DNA from: Strongylocentrotus droebachiensis
Taxonomy: Eukaryota > Echinodermata > Echinoidea > Camarodonta > Strongylocentrotidae
Direction of reading: 5' to 3'
DNA length: 64,000 bases
Assembly: GCA_035222895.1 (NCBI GenBank)
Contig: JAVYIG010000059.1
Span: 638,001-702,000, forward strand
Shown in pieces: positions 11,496-20,962 of this stretch. The notes beneath the pieces were generated by a model that saw only the letters and a list, made by a program, of their open reading frames with translations, made no database searches and was not told the origin of the DNA. Every line of letters begins with the position of its first letter. Position 1 is the stretch's first letter. The translations under genes and the position numbers were made by a program.

Positions 11496-11904
11496 TGTTT
11501 TGCTTTTACAAAATCGCACACTCAAGTAGTACTTTCTCAAGAGTAACTATTTACTCTCCTACTTTTTGGCTCTTAATCATCATTTTCCTTCCGCGTCTCA
11601 TCTACAATTACACACTTTCTAAAACTTTCATTGAACGTCAATATTTCCCTTGGTTTTATATCGTTCCTTTTCGTAGTCATGTTTTCAAGACCTCGTCAAA
11701 ATCTTTTCTCACCTTTATTTTTCCCTCTCGGAACTAGCAAGCGAAAAACGATGAAAAATAACTTGTTTCCTCCCTGCCGACCAAACAGCTTTTTCTTTAT
11801 GATTATTGTAAAGTGTAAAGTTGCACTACTCAAAAGATTCACTTATTTAGTTGCCTTTTGCATCCCTAAATTTTGTTTAAGAAATCGCACCTGAAGTCAT
11901 CTGA

Positions 11905-11977
11905 GTTTCCGTAGTGTAGTGGTTATCACGTGAGTCTAACACACTCAAGGTCCCCGGTTCGAGCCCGGGCGGAAACT
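11905..11977 (+). tRNA. tRNA-Val(AAC), unit 9
   Basis: The gene body is identical to the copy at 686. A TTTTTG stretch follows it. Confidence 0.95.
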
Positions 11978-12569
11978 TGTTTTTGTTTTTCAAATCTTTA
12001 ATTTTGTTTCAAAATGTATACATCTTATGCATACATTTCGAAGGAAAGTGGCATCTTATGACGACAGAAAAAGTGTTGCTTGCTGCTTTCAGAACAAAGC
12101 AGTAAGTAATGCAAGCTGGATGCCACGAATGAATTATATTTGTAAAGGCATTGTTTAACAATGTTTTCAGTTTTTACGAATCTGAGATGCGTGGCCGTCC
12201 GCATTATCAGTGTATGTGATATGGTGTAATATAATATTGAAGCCCTAACAAAATTGCGTTGCAAAATTATCATGAAGTGCCTCAAAAATAAAACAGAAAA
12301 TCAGCGACCGGTTTTACCATACTCATTTTCCCCAATAGTCTGTAGTGTTTTGAAATTTTGAATTTCAATGATAAATATCTTGATAATCAGACAGGCGATC
12401 ACCTTGTAAACGTCATGGGAATTCTGACTGGCCTAAAGGTTTATGATCATGAATGCAACATAAGCGAAATCCAAGATTTTGTTAAAAATCTGAGACAAAT
12501 ATACGGAATCCTTTAAAAGTCTACAGAGGGCAAGTTATCTAAATTACTTTACAGATAAACCGTATCTGA

Positions 12570-12642
12570 GTTTCCGTAGTGTAGTGGTTATCACGTGAGT
12601 CTAACACACTCAAGGTCCCCGGTTCGAGCCCGGGCGGAAACT
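12570..12642 (+). tRNA. tRNA-Val(AAC), first 665-bp unit
   Basis: Gene body identical to the copy at 686. The 5' flank is CCGTATCTGA rather than GAAGTCATCTGA. Confidence 0.94.
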
Positions 12643-13234
12643 TGTTTTTGTCATTCAAATCTTTAATTTTGTTTCAAATGTATACATCTTATGCATACAT
12701 TTTTAAGGAAAGTGGCATCTGATGACGACAAAAAAAAGGGTTGCTTGCTGCTTTCAGAACAAAGCACTAACTAATGCAAGCTGGATGCCACGAATGAATT
12801 ATATTTGTAAAGGCATTGTTTAACAATGTTTTCAGTTTTTACGAATCTGAGATGCGTGGCCGTCCGCATTATCAGTGTATGTGATATGGTGTAATATAAT
12901 ATTGAAGCCCTAACAAAATTGCGCTGCAAAATTATCATGAAGTGCCTCAAAAATAAAACAGAAAATCAGCGACCGGTTTTACCATACTCATTTTCCCCAA
13001 TAGTCTGTAGTGTTTTGAAATTTTGAATTTCAATGATAAATATCATGATAATCAGACAGGCGATCACCTTGTAAACGTCATGGGAATTCTGACTGACCTA
13101 AAGGTTTATGATCATGAATGCAGCATAAGCTAAATCTAAGATTTTGTTAAAAATCTGAGACAAATATACGGAATCCTTTAAAAGTCTACAGAGGGCAAGT
13201 TATCTAAATTACTTTACAGATAAACCGTATCTAA

Positions 13235-13307
13235 GTTTCCGTAGTGTAGTGGTTATCACGTGAGTCTAACACACTCAAGGTCCCCGGTTCGAGCCCGGGC
13301 GGAAACT
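13235..13307 (+). tRNA. tRNA-Val(AAC), second 665-bp unit
   Basis: Gene body intact. The 5' flank ends in ATCTAA, and the 3' trailer reads TTCTTTTTG, keeping a five-T stop. Confidence 0.94.
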
Positions 13308-13898
13308 TCTTTTTGTCATTCAAATCTTTAATTTTGTTTCAAAATGTATACATCTTATGCATACATTTTAAAGGAAAGTGGCATCTGATGACGACAACAA
13401 AAAGTTGCTTGCTGCTTTCAGAACAAAGCACTAACTAATGCAAGCTGGATGCCACGAATGAATTATATTTGTAAAGGCATTGTTTAACAATGTTTTCAGT
13501 TTTTACGAATCTGAGATGCGTGGCCGTCCGCATTATCAGTGTATGTGATATGGTGTAATATAATATTGAAGCCCTAACAAAATTGCGCTGCAAAATTATC
13601 ATGAAGTGCCTCAAAAATAAAACAGAAAATCAGCGACCGGTTTTACCATACTCATTTTCCCCAATAGTCTGTAGTGTTTTGAAATTTTGAATTTCAATGA
13701 TAAATATCATGATAATCAGACAGGCGATCACCTTGTAAACGTCATGGGAATTCTGACTGACCTAAAGGTTTATGATCATGAATGCAGCATAAGCTAAATC
13801 TAAGATTTTGTTAAAAATCTGAGACAAATATACGGAATCCTTTAAAAGTCTACAGAGGGCAAGTTATCTAAATTACTTTACAGATAAACCGTATCTAA

Positions 13899-13971
13899 GT
13901 TTCCGTAGTGTAGTGGTTATCACGTGAGTCTAACACACTCAAGGTCCCCGGTTCGAGCCCGGGCGGAAACT
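13899..13971 (+). tRNA. tRNA-Val(AAC), third 665-bp unit
   Basis: Gene body intact, with the ATCTAA 5' flank shared with the copy at 13235 and the usual five-T stop. Confidence 0.94.
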
Positions 13972-14564
13972 TGTTTTTGTCATTCAAATCTTTAATTTTG
14001 TTTCAAAATGTATACATCTTATGCATACATTTTAAAGGAAAGTGGCATCTGATGACGACAACAAAAAGTTGCTTGCTGCTTTCAGAACAAAGCACTAACT
14101 AATGCAAGCTGGATGCCACGAATGAATTATATTTGTAAAGGCATTGTTTAACAATGTTTTCAGTTTTTACGAATCTGAGATGCGTGGCCGTCTGTATTAT
14201 CAGTGTCTGTGATATGGTGTAATATATTATTGAAGCCCTAACAAAATTGCGCTGCAAAATGCTAATAAGTGCCTCAAAGATAAAAACAAATAAAATCAGT
14301 GACCGGTTTTTACCATATTCACTTTCCCCCAAAGTGTGTAGTGTTTTGAAATTTTGAATTTCAATGATAAATATCTTGATAATCAGACAGGCGATCGCCT
14401 TTTAAACGTCATGGGATTTCTGACTGAGCTAGAGGTTTATGATCATGAATGCAGCATAAGCTAAATCCAAGATATTGTTGAGAATCTGAGACAAATATAC
14501 GGAATCCTTTAAAAGTCTGCAGGGTCAAGTTATCAAAATTATTTTACAATTGAAGTGCATCTGA

Positions 14565-14637
14565 GTTTCCGTAGTGTAGTGGTTATCACGTGAGTTTTAC
14601 ACACTCAAGGTCCCCGGTTCGAGCCCGGGCGGAAACT
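14565..14637 (+). tRNA. tRNA-Val(UAC), block copy 1
   Basis: Loop TTTACAC. Unlike the UAC genes of the 1151-bp array, the acceptor strand is GTTTCCG, so position 5 is C and pairs normally with G68. Confidence 0.94.
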
Positions 14638-15057
14638 TGTTTTGCTTTAACTAAATCACGCTGAAGCAGTACTTTTTCACTTAACTTTCTCAAGAGTAAC
14701 TATTTACTCTCCTACTTTTTGTCTCTTTATCATCATTTTCCTTCCGCGTCTCATCTAAAAGCACACACTTTCCACAACTTTCATAGAACGTCAATATTTC
14801 CCTTAGTTTTATATCGTTCCTTTTCGTAGTCATGCTCTAAAGACCTAGTCAAAATCTTTTCTCACCTTTACTTTTCCCTCTCGAAACTAGAAAGCGAAAA
14901 ACGAAGAAAAATAACTTGTTTTCTCCCTGCCGACCAAACAGCTTTTTCTTTATGATTATTGTAAAGTGTAAAGTTGCACTACTCAAAAGATTCACTTATT
15001 TAGTTGCCTTTTGCATCCCTAAATTTTATTTAAGAAATCGCACCTGAAGTCATCTGA

Positions 15058-15130
15058 GTTTCCGTAGTGTAGTGGTTATCACTTGAGTCTAACACACTCA
15101 AGGTCCCCGGTTCGAGCCCGGGCGGAAACT
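15058..15130 (+). tRNA. tRNA-Val(AAC), block copy 1, altered base 26
   Basis: The junction base between the D and anticodon stems is T instead of G (CACTTGAGT). All stems and both promoter boxes are otherwise intact. Confidence 0.9.
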
Positions 15131-15561
15131 TGTTTTCCTTTTACTAAATCACACTTAAATTTCTAAAGAGTAACTATTTACTCTCCTACTTTCTGTCTCT
15201 TTATCATCATTTTCCTTTCAAGTTTCGTCTAAAATTACACGCTCTTAGTAACTTTCATTGAACATCAATTTTCGCCCTAGTAATCCTTTTGTTTTTAATT
15301 GTTGTTTTTCGTAGTCTTGTTCTTAAGACCTAGTCAAAATATTTTCCCAACTTCACTTTTGCCTCTCGGAACTAACAAGCGAAAAAAAGAGAAAGATAAC
15401 TTGTTTTCTCCCTGCCAACCAAATAGCTTTTTCTTTAAGATTATAGTGCATTAAAAGGTAAGATGGGACGCACTACGAAAATTTGGACTCACAACCTGTA
15501 TTCAGTTGCTGTTTGAAATCCCTAATTTTTTGTTAAAGATATCGCTCCTGAAGCCATCAGA

Positions 15562-15634
15562 GTTTCCGTAGTGTAGTGGTTATCACGTGAGTCTAACACA
15601 CTCAAGGTCCCCGGTTCGAGCCCGGGCGGAAACT
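15562..15634 (+). tRNA. tRNA-Val(AAC), block copy 1, third gene
   Basis: Gene body identical to the copy at 686. Flanks are different: 5' GCCATCAGA and 3' TGTTTTGT, so only a four-T stop. Confidence 0.93.
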
Positions 15635-16300
15635 GTTTTGTAATTCATAACTTTAATTTTGTTCCAAAATGTATATCTTCTTATATGCATACATTTTAAA
15701 GGAAAATTGTTCTTGACGATCAAAAAGGTTGCTTGCTGCTTTCAGAACAAAGCACTAATTAATGCAAGCTGAATGCCACGAATGAATTATGTTTTTAAAA
15801 GTGCTTTAACCAATAGAGCAAAATATTTCTCTTGGACTTTACATGCAAAGCTGACAAACGGCCTTGGCATAGTCGAAATTTCAAATTTCTATTAAAAATG
15901 TCGACATGATCCCTACATCTGATAAAAAAACAAAAGGCACACTAAATATAGCCCATAGATTACAACGTTTGGGAGAACATAGAGCAAAAATAAGTGAGAT
16001 ACTGTTCAAGAACAATGTCATGTAGATTCACGAATTAGACATGAAATCATATCTACGACTCATTCGTTATATAAACATGAAAACAAATTAGGGCCCCGGT
16101 GCACCCTAAAAAGCTATAATGGATTTTGTATGTTTTTTCCCCATAATATTACAAGAACTCGAACGGATTATTTGTTATCGTGAACAAACGCTAATTACTA
16201 TTGATGGTCATATAAAGGTAAGATCATGTCACAAAATGGCGCCTGGATGACGTCACGAGGGCAAGTTATCAAAATTATTTTACAACTGAAGTGCATCTGA

Positions 16301-16373
16301 GTTTCCGTAGTGTAGTGGTTATCACGTGAGTTTTACACACTCAAGGTCCCCGGTTCGAGCCCGGGCGGAAACT
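16301..16373 (+). tRNA. tRNA-Val(UAC), block copy 2
   Basis: Exact counterpart of the copy at 14565. Confidence 0.94.
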
Positions 16374-16793
16374 TGTTTTGCTTTAACTAAATCACGCTGA
16401 AGCAGTACTTTTTCACTTAACTTTCTCAAGAGTAACTATTTACTCTCCTACTTTTTGTCTCTTTATCATCATTTTCCTTCCGCGTCTCATCTAAAAGCAC
16501 ACACTTTCCACAACTTTCATAGAACGTCAATATTTCCCTTAGTTTTATATCGTTCCTTTTCGTAGTCATGCTCTAAAGACCTAGTCAAAATCTTTTCTCA
16601 CCTTTACTTTTCCCTCTCGAAACTAGAAAGCGAAAAACGAAGAAAAATAACTTGTTTTCTCCCTGCCGACCAAACAGCTTTTTCTTTATGATTATTGTAA
16701 AGTGTAAAGTTGCACTACTCAAAAGATTCACTTATTTAGTTGCCTTTTGCATCCCTAAATTTTATTTAAGAAATCGCACCTGAAGTCATCTGA

Positions 16794-16866
16794 GTTTCCG
16801 TAGTGTAGTGGTTATCACTTGAGTCTAACACACTCAAGGTCCCCGGTTCGAGCCCGGGCGGAAACT
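16794..16866 (+). tRNA. tRNA-Val(AAC), block copy 2, altered base 26
   Basis: Exact counterpart of the copy at 15058, with the same G26 to T change. Confidence 0.9.
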
Positions 16867-17297
16867 TGTTTTCCTTTTACTAAATCACACTTAAATTTCT
16901 AAAGAGTAACTATTTACTCTCCTACTTTCTGTCTCTTTATCATCATTTTCCTTTCAAGTTTCGTCTAAAATTACACGCTCTTAGTAACTTTCATTGAACA
17001 TCAATTTTCGCCCTAGTAATCCTTTTGTTTTTAATTGTTGTTTTTCGTAGTCTTGTTCTTAAGACCTAGTCAAAATATTTTCCCAACTTCACTTTTGCCT
17101 CTCGGAACTAACAAGCGAAAAAAAGAGAAAGATAACTTGTTTTCTCCCTGCCAACCAAATAGCTTTTTCTTTAAGATTATAGTGCATTAAAAGGTAAGAT
17201 GGGACGCACTACGAAAATTTGGACTCACAACCTGTATTCAGTTGCTGTTTGAAATCCCTAATTTTTTGTTAAAGATATCGCTCCTGAAGCCATCAGA

Positions 17298-17370
17298 GTT
17301 TCCGTAGTGTAGTGGTTATCACGTGAGTCTAACACACTCAAGGTCCCCGGTTCGAGCCCGGGCGGAAACT
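17298..17370 (+). tRNA. tRNA-Val(AAC), block copy 2, third gene
   Basis: Exact counterpart of the copy at 15562. Confidence 0.93.
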
Positions 17371-18036
17371 GTTTTGTAATTCATAACTTTAATTTTGTTC
17401 CAAAATGTATATCTTCTTATATGCATACATTTTAAAGGAAAACTGTTCTTGACGATCAAAAAGGTTGCTTGCTGCTTTCAGAACAAAGCACTAATTAATG
17501 CAAGCTGAATGCCACGAATGAATTATGTTTTTAAAAGTGCTTTAACCAATAGAGCAAAATATTTCTCTTGGACTTTACATGCAAAGCTGACAAACGGCCT
17601 TGGCATAGTCGAAATTTCAAATTTCTATTAAAAATGTCGACATGATCCCTACATCTGATAAAAAAACAAAAGGCACACTAAATATAGCCCATAGATTACA
17701 ACGTTTGGGAGAACATAGAGCAAAAATAAGCGAGATACTGTTCAAGAACAATGTCATGTAGATTCACGAATTAGACATGAAATCATATCTACGACTCATT
17801 CGTTATATAAACATGAAAACAAATTAGGGCCCCGGTGCACCCTAAAAAGCTATAATGGATTTTGTATGTTTTTTCCCCATAATATTACAAGAACTCGAAC
17901 GGATTATTTGTTATCGTGAACAAACGCTAATTACTATTGATGGTCATATAAAGGTAAGATCATGTCACAAAATGGCGCCTGGATGATGTCACGAGGGCAA
18001 GTTATCAAAATTATTTTACAATTGAAGTGCATCTGA

Positions 18037-18109
18037 GTTTCCGTAGTGTAGTGGTTATCACGTGAGTTTTACACACTCAAGGTCTCCGGTTCGAGCCCGG
18101 GCGGAAACT
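18037..18109 (+). tRNA. tRNA-Val(UAC), T-stem wobble variant
   Basis: The T stem begins TCCGG instead of CCCGG, turning pair 49-65 into U-G. Everything else is intact, and a five-T run follows. Confidence 0.92.
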
Positions 18110-18633
18110 TGTTTTTGTAATTCCTAACTTCAATTTTGTTCAAAAATGTATACATCTTGCTGCTTTCAGAACAAAGCAGTAACTAATACAAGCTGGATGC
18201 CACGAATGAATTATATTTGTAAAGGCATATTGTTTAACAATGTTTCCAGTTTTTACGAATCTGAGATACGCGGCCGTCCGTATTATCAATGTCTACGATG
18301 TGGTGTAATATATCATTGATGATCATGAAGTGCCTCCAAAAAAAAACAGAAAATCAGCGACCGGTTTTACCATACTCATTTTCCCCAATAGTCTGTAGTG
18401 TTTAGAGCTTTTGAATTTCGATAATAAATATCTTGATAATCAGACAGGCGATCGGCTTGTCAAAGTCATGGGAGTTCTGACTGACCTATAGAGGTTTATA
18501 ATCATGACTGCAGCATAAGCTTAATCCAAGATTTTGTTGAGAATCTGAGACAAAAATACGGAATCCCTTTAAAAGTCTGTAGAGGGCAATAGGGCAAGTT
18601 ATCAAAATAATTTTACAAATGAAGTGCATCTGA

Positions 18634-18706
18634 GTTTCCGTAGTGTAGTGGTTATCACGTGAGTTTTACACACTCAAGGTCTCCGGTTCGAGCCCGGGCG
18701 GAAACT
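18634..18706 (+). tRNA. tRNA-Val(UAC), T-stem wobble variant, second copy
   Basis: Shares the 49-65 U-G wobble with the copy at 18037, so the two are sisters. Upstream it has the degenerate repeat GGGCAATAGGGCAAG. Confidence 0.92.
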
Positions 18707-19126
18707 TGTTTTGCTTTCACTAAAGCACACTGAAGCAGTACTTTTTCACTTAACTTTCTCAAGAGTAACTATTTACTCTCCTACTTTTTGTCTCTTTATC
18801 ATCATTTTCCTTCCGCGTCTCATCTAAAAGTACACACTTTCCACAACTTTCATAGAACGTCAATATTTCCCTTAGTTTTATATCGTTCCTTTTCGTAGTC
18901 TTGTTCTCAAGACCTAGTCAAAATCTTTTCTCACCTTTACTTCTCCCTCTTAGAACTAGCAAGCGAAAAGCGAAGAAAAATAACTTGATTCCTCCCTGCC
19001 GACCAAACAGCTTTTTCTTTATGATTATTGTAAAGTGTAAAGTTGCACTACTCAAAAGATTCACTTATTTAGTTGCCTTTTGCATCCCTAAATTTTATTT
19101 AAGAAATCGCACCTGAAGTCATCTGA

Positions 19127-19199
19127 GTTTCCGTAGTGTAGTGGTTATCACGTGAGTCTAACACACTCAAGGTCCCCGGTTCGAGCCCGGGCGGAAACT
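19127..19199 (+). tRNA. tRNA-Val(AAC), last of the ordered array
   Basis: Gene body identical to the copy at 686. The trailer (TGGTTTTTG) leads within 30 bp into the GCGCGAAGCGCG satellite. Confidence 0.93.
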
Positions 19200-19230
19200 G
19201 GTTTTTGTCATTTAAATCTTTAATTTTGTT

Positions 19231-19920
19231 TCCCCTCTCGCACGAAGCGCGGAAGCTTTGACGTTTCATTAAATTATTAGAGAAAGAAGACGATTCGTTG
19301 TACCGTTTTCGACTCTTAATAAGCCCTATTCATCTGAATTCAGTTTCCCCCTCTCGCGCGAAGCGCGAAAGCTTTGATGTTTCCTCATATTATTAGAGAA
19401 AGAACACGATTCGTTGTACCGTTTTCGACTCTAAATAACCCCTTTTAATTTTGTCTGAATTCAGTTTTCCCCTCACACGCAAAGCGCGGAAGCTTTGTCG
19501 TTTCATTAAATTATTAGAGAAAGAAGACGATTCGTTTTACCGTTTTCGACTCTTGAATAAGCACTATGCATCTGAATTCAGTTTCCCCCTATCACGCGAA
19601 GCGCGAAAGCTTTTACGTTTCCTCAAATTATTAGAGAATGAACACGATTCGTTGTACCGTTTTCTACTCTCAATAAGTCATATTAATTTTGTCTGAATTC
19701 ATTTTCCCCTCTCGCGCGAAGCGCGGAAGCTTTGACGTTTCCTTTAATTATTAGAGAAGGAAGACGATTCGTTGAACCGTTCTCGACTCGTCTATATAAA
19801 TTTTTCCCCTTCCGCGCAAAGCGCGGAATTTTTGGCGTTTCATCACAATATAAAGAAAGGAAGACGATTCGTCGTACCGTTGTTGGCTCTTAAACCTTGT
19901 TTGAATTTAGTTTCCCCGAA
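19231..19920. repeat. Six-copy ~117/121-bp satellite with a GCGCGAAGCGCG palindrome
   Basis: Six tandem copies each contain CGCGAAGCGCG(G/A)AAGCTTT, then ATTAGAGAA(A/G)GAA(G/C)ACGATTCG and ACCGTTTTCGACTC. GAATTC sites at 19336, 19457, 19574 and 19695 are spaced 121, 117 and 121 bp. GAAGAC and GAACAC versions alternate over the first four copies, so the repeat is a dimer of about 238 bp. The last two copies are more diverged. An 81-codon frame at 19451-19696 reads two copies in the same frame, but spacing elsewhere breaks it. Confidence 0.88.
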
Positions 19921-20627
19921 CATTTTAAACCTCTGATTTCTTTAGCTGATATTAAAGGAAAGTGAAACTTCGAGAAAATACAATTATTGTAGTTGTAGTC
20001 ACTCTCGAAGTCGTCACAGCGGATAAGAAGTCACAGTTCGTAGGGAAAAAAACTTGTCGGCCGACCGACAATATACATCTCACCGACTTCAAACTTCTGC
20101 GTTGATATAGTACACGAGGATCGAGCAAGAATACCGACACAGCTGACCCGACACAGCAACATATTTACCTGTGTCTTTCTTGCTCCCTCGACGAGACGAC
20201 TCCACCCAACAACCCCCTTCTCTCTTTTACTCCCACTCCTCCTCTTTCAGACTCTTACCTCCCCTCTCTCTCCTCTTTATCATCATTTTCTTCCGCGTCT
20301 TATCTAAAAGTACTCACTTTCCACAACTTTCATAAAACATCAATTTTTCCCTTAGTAATCCTTTTGTTTTTAATTGTTGTTTTTCGTAGTCATGTTCTTA
20401 AGACCTAGACAAAAATATTTTCTCAACTTTACTTTTGCCTCTCGGAACTAGCAAGCGAGAAAAATAATACTTGTTACCTCTATGCCGACCAAATAGCTTT
20501 TTCTTTAAGATTATTGTGCATTAATGTGTAAATTGTTATGCACTACTAAAAGATGTACTAATGCGATTGCTGTTTGGCATCCCTAATTTTTTTGTTTAAG
20601 ACTGAATCGTTTCCAAAGTCATCAAGA
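19921..20627. other. Spacer with degraded array sequence
   Basis: From 19921 to about 20270 the sequence is unique, with a pyrimidine-rich end (20160-20280). From about 20275 to 20627 it matches the middle spacer of the tRNA units (ATCATCATTTTC, CGTAGTCATGTTC, GACCAAATAGC), diverged by substitutions and small gaps. No gene is seen. Confidence 0.6.
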
Positions 20628-20700
20628 GTTTTCTTAGTGTAGTGGTTATCACGTGAGTCTAACACACTCAAGGTCCCCGGTTCGAGCCCGGGCGGAAACT
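20628..20700 (+). tRNA. tRNA-Val(AAC), acceptor-stem variant
   Basis: The 5' acceptor strand is GTTTTCT, giving a U7-C66 mismatch and a U5-G68 wobble. The anticodon, D and T arms and both promoter boxes are intact. It is probably a weakened or decaying copy. Confidence 0.78.
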
Positions 20701-20924
20701 AGTTTTTGTAATTCCTAACTTTAATTTTGTTCGAAAATGTATTCAACTTATGCATACATTTTAAAGGAAAGTTACTTCTGACGACTAAAAAGGTTGCTTG
20801 CAGTGTTCTGAACAAATCACTAAGTAATTCAAGCAGGATGCCACGAATGAATTATATTTTTTAAAGTCTGTAGAGGGCAAGAGGGCAAGTTATCAAAATT
20901 ATTTTACAAATTAAGTGCATCTGA

Positions 20925-20962
20925 GTTTCCGTAGGGTAGTGGTTAGAGCCCGGGCGGAAACT
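20925..20962 (+). pseudogene. Internally deleted tRNA-Val remnant
   Basis: The first 21 nt of a tRNA-Val are joined to its last 17 (GTGGTTA|GAGCCCGGGCGG), losing the anticodon arm and half of the D and T arms. The A box carries TAGGGTAGTGG instead of TAGTGTAGTGG, and the B box is half gone. It cannot fold as a tRNA. Confidence 0.92.

Larger units (their letters stand above)
11340..12364 (+). repeat. Unit 9, shortened by an internal deletion
   Basis: The unit has the same order as units 1-7 but lacks about 126 bp upstream of the UAC gene: sequence jumps near 11398 from GGGAATT to ATTTTACAATTG, with AATT shared by both edges. Downstream of the AAC gene it carries more substitutions than units 1-7, a step toward the 665-bp units that follow. 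Confidence 0.85.
12365..14360 (+). repeat. Three ~665-bp units carrying only tRNA-Val(AAC)
   Basis: Units start at 12365, 13030 and 13694 (spacing 665, 664, then 667 to the next boundary). They contain the sequence that normally lies upstream of the UAC gene joined directly to an AAC gene, so the UAC gene and middle spacer are missing. They share diagnostic variants (GATCACCTTG, AGTCTACAGAGGG, TTACAGATAAACCGTATCT) and probably expanded from one deleted ancestor. Confidence 0.9.
14526..17997 (+). repeat. Duplicated 1736-bp block with three tRNA-Val genes
   Basis: Two direct copies, about 14526-16261 and 16262-17997, differ at only a few bases (for example AAAATTGTTC/AAAACTGTTC and GATGACGTCAC/GATGATGTCAC). 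Each holds UAC, AAC with altered base 26, and AAC, followed by about 480 bp of unrelated spacer ending in the AAAATGGCGCCTGGATGA motif. All three tRNA positions repeat at exactly 1736 bp, and a fourth UAC gene at 18037 continues the phase before the copy breaks off. Confidence 0.93.

Noticed and set aside
19451..19696. 81-codon frame across the satellite
   Set aside because: Spacing of 117 and 121 bp breaks the frame in neighbouring copies, and there is no start or regulatory context.
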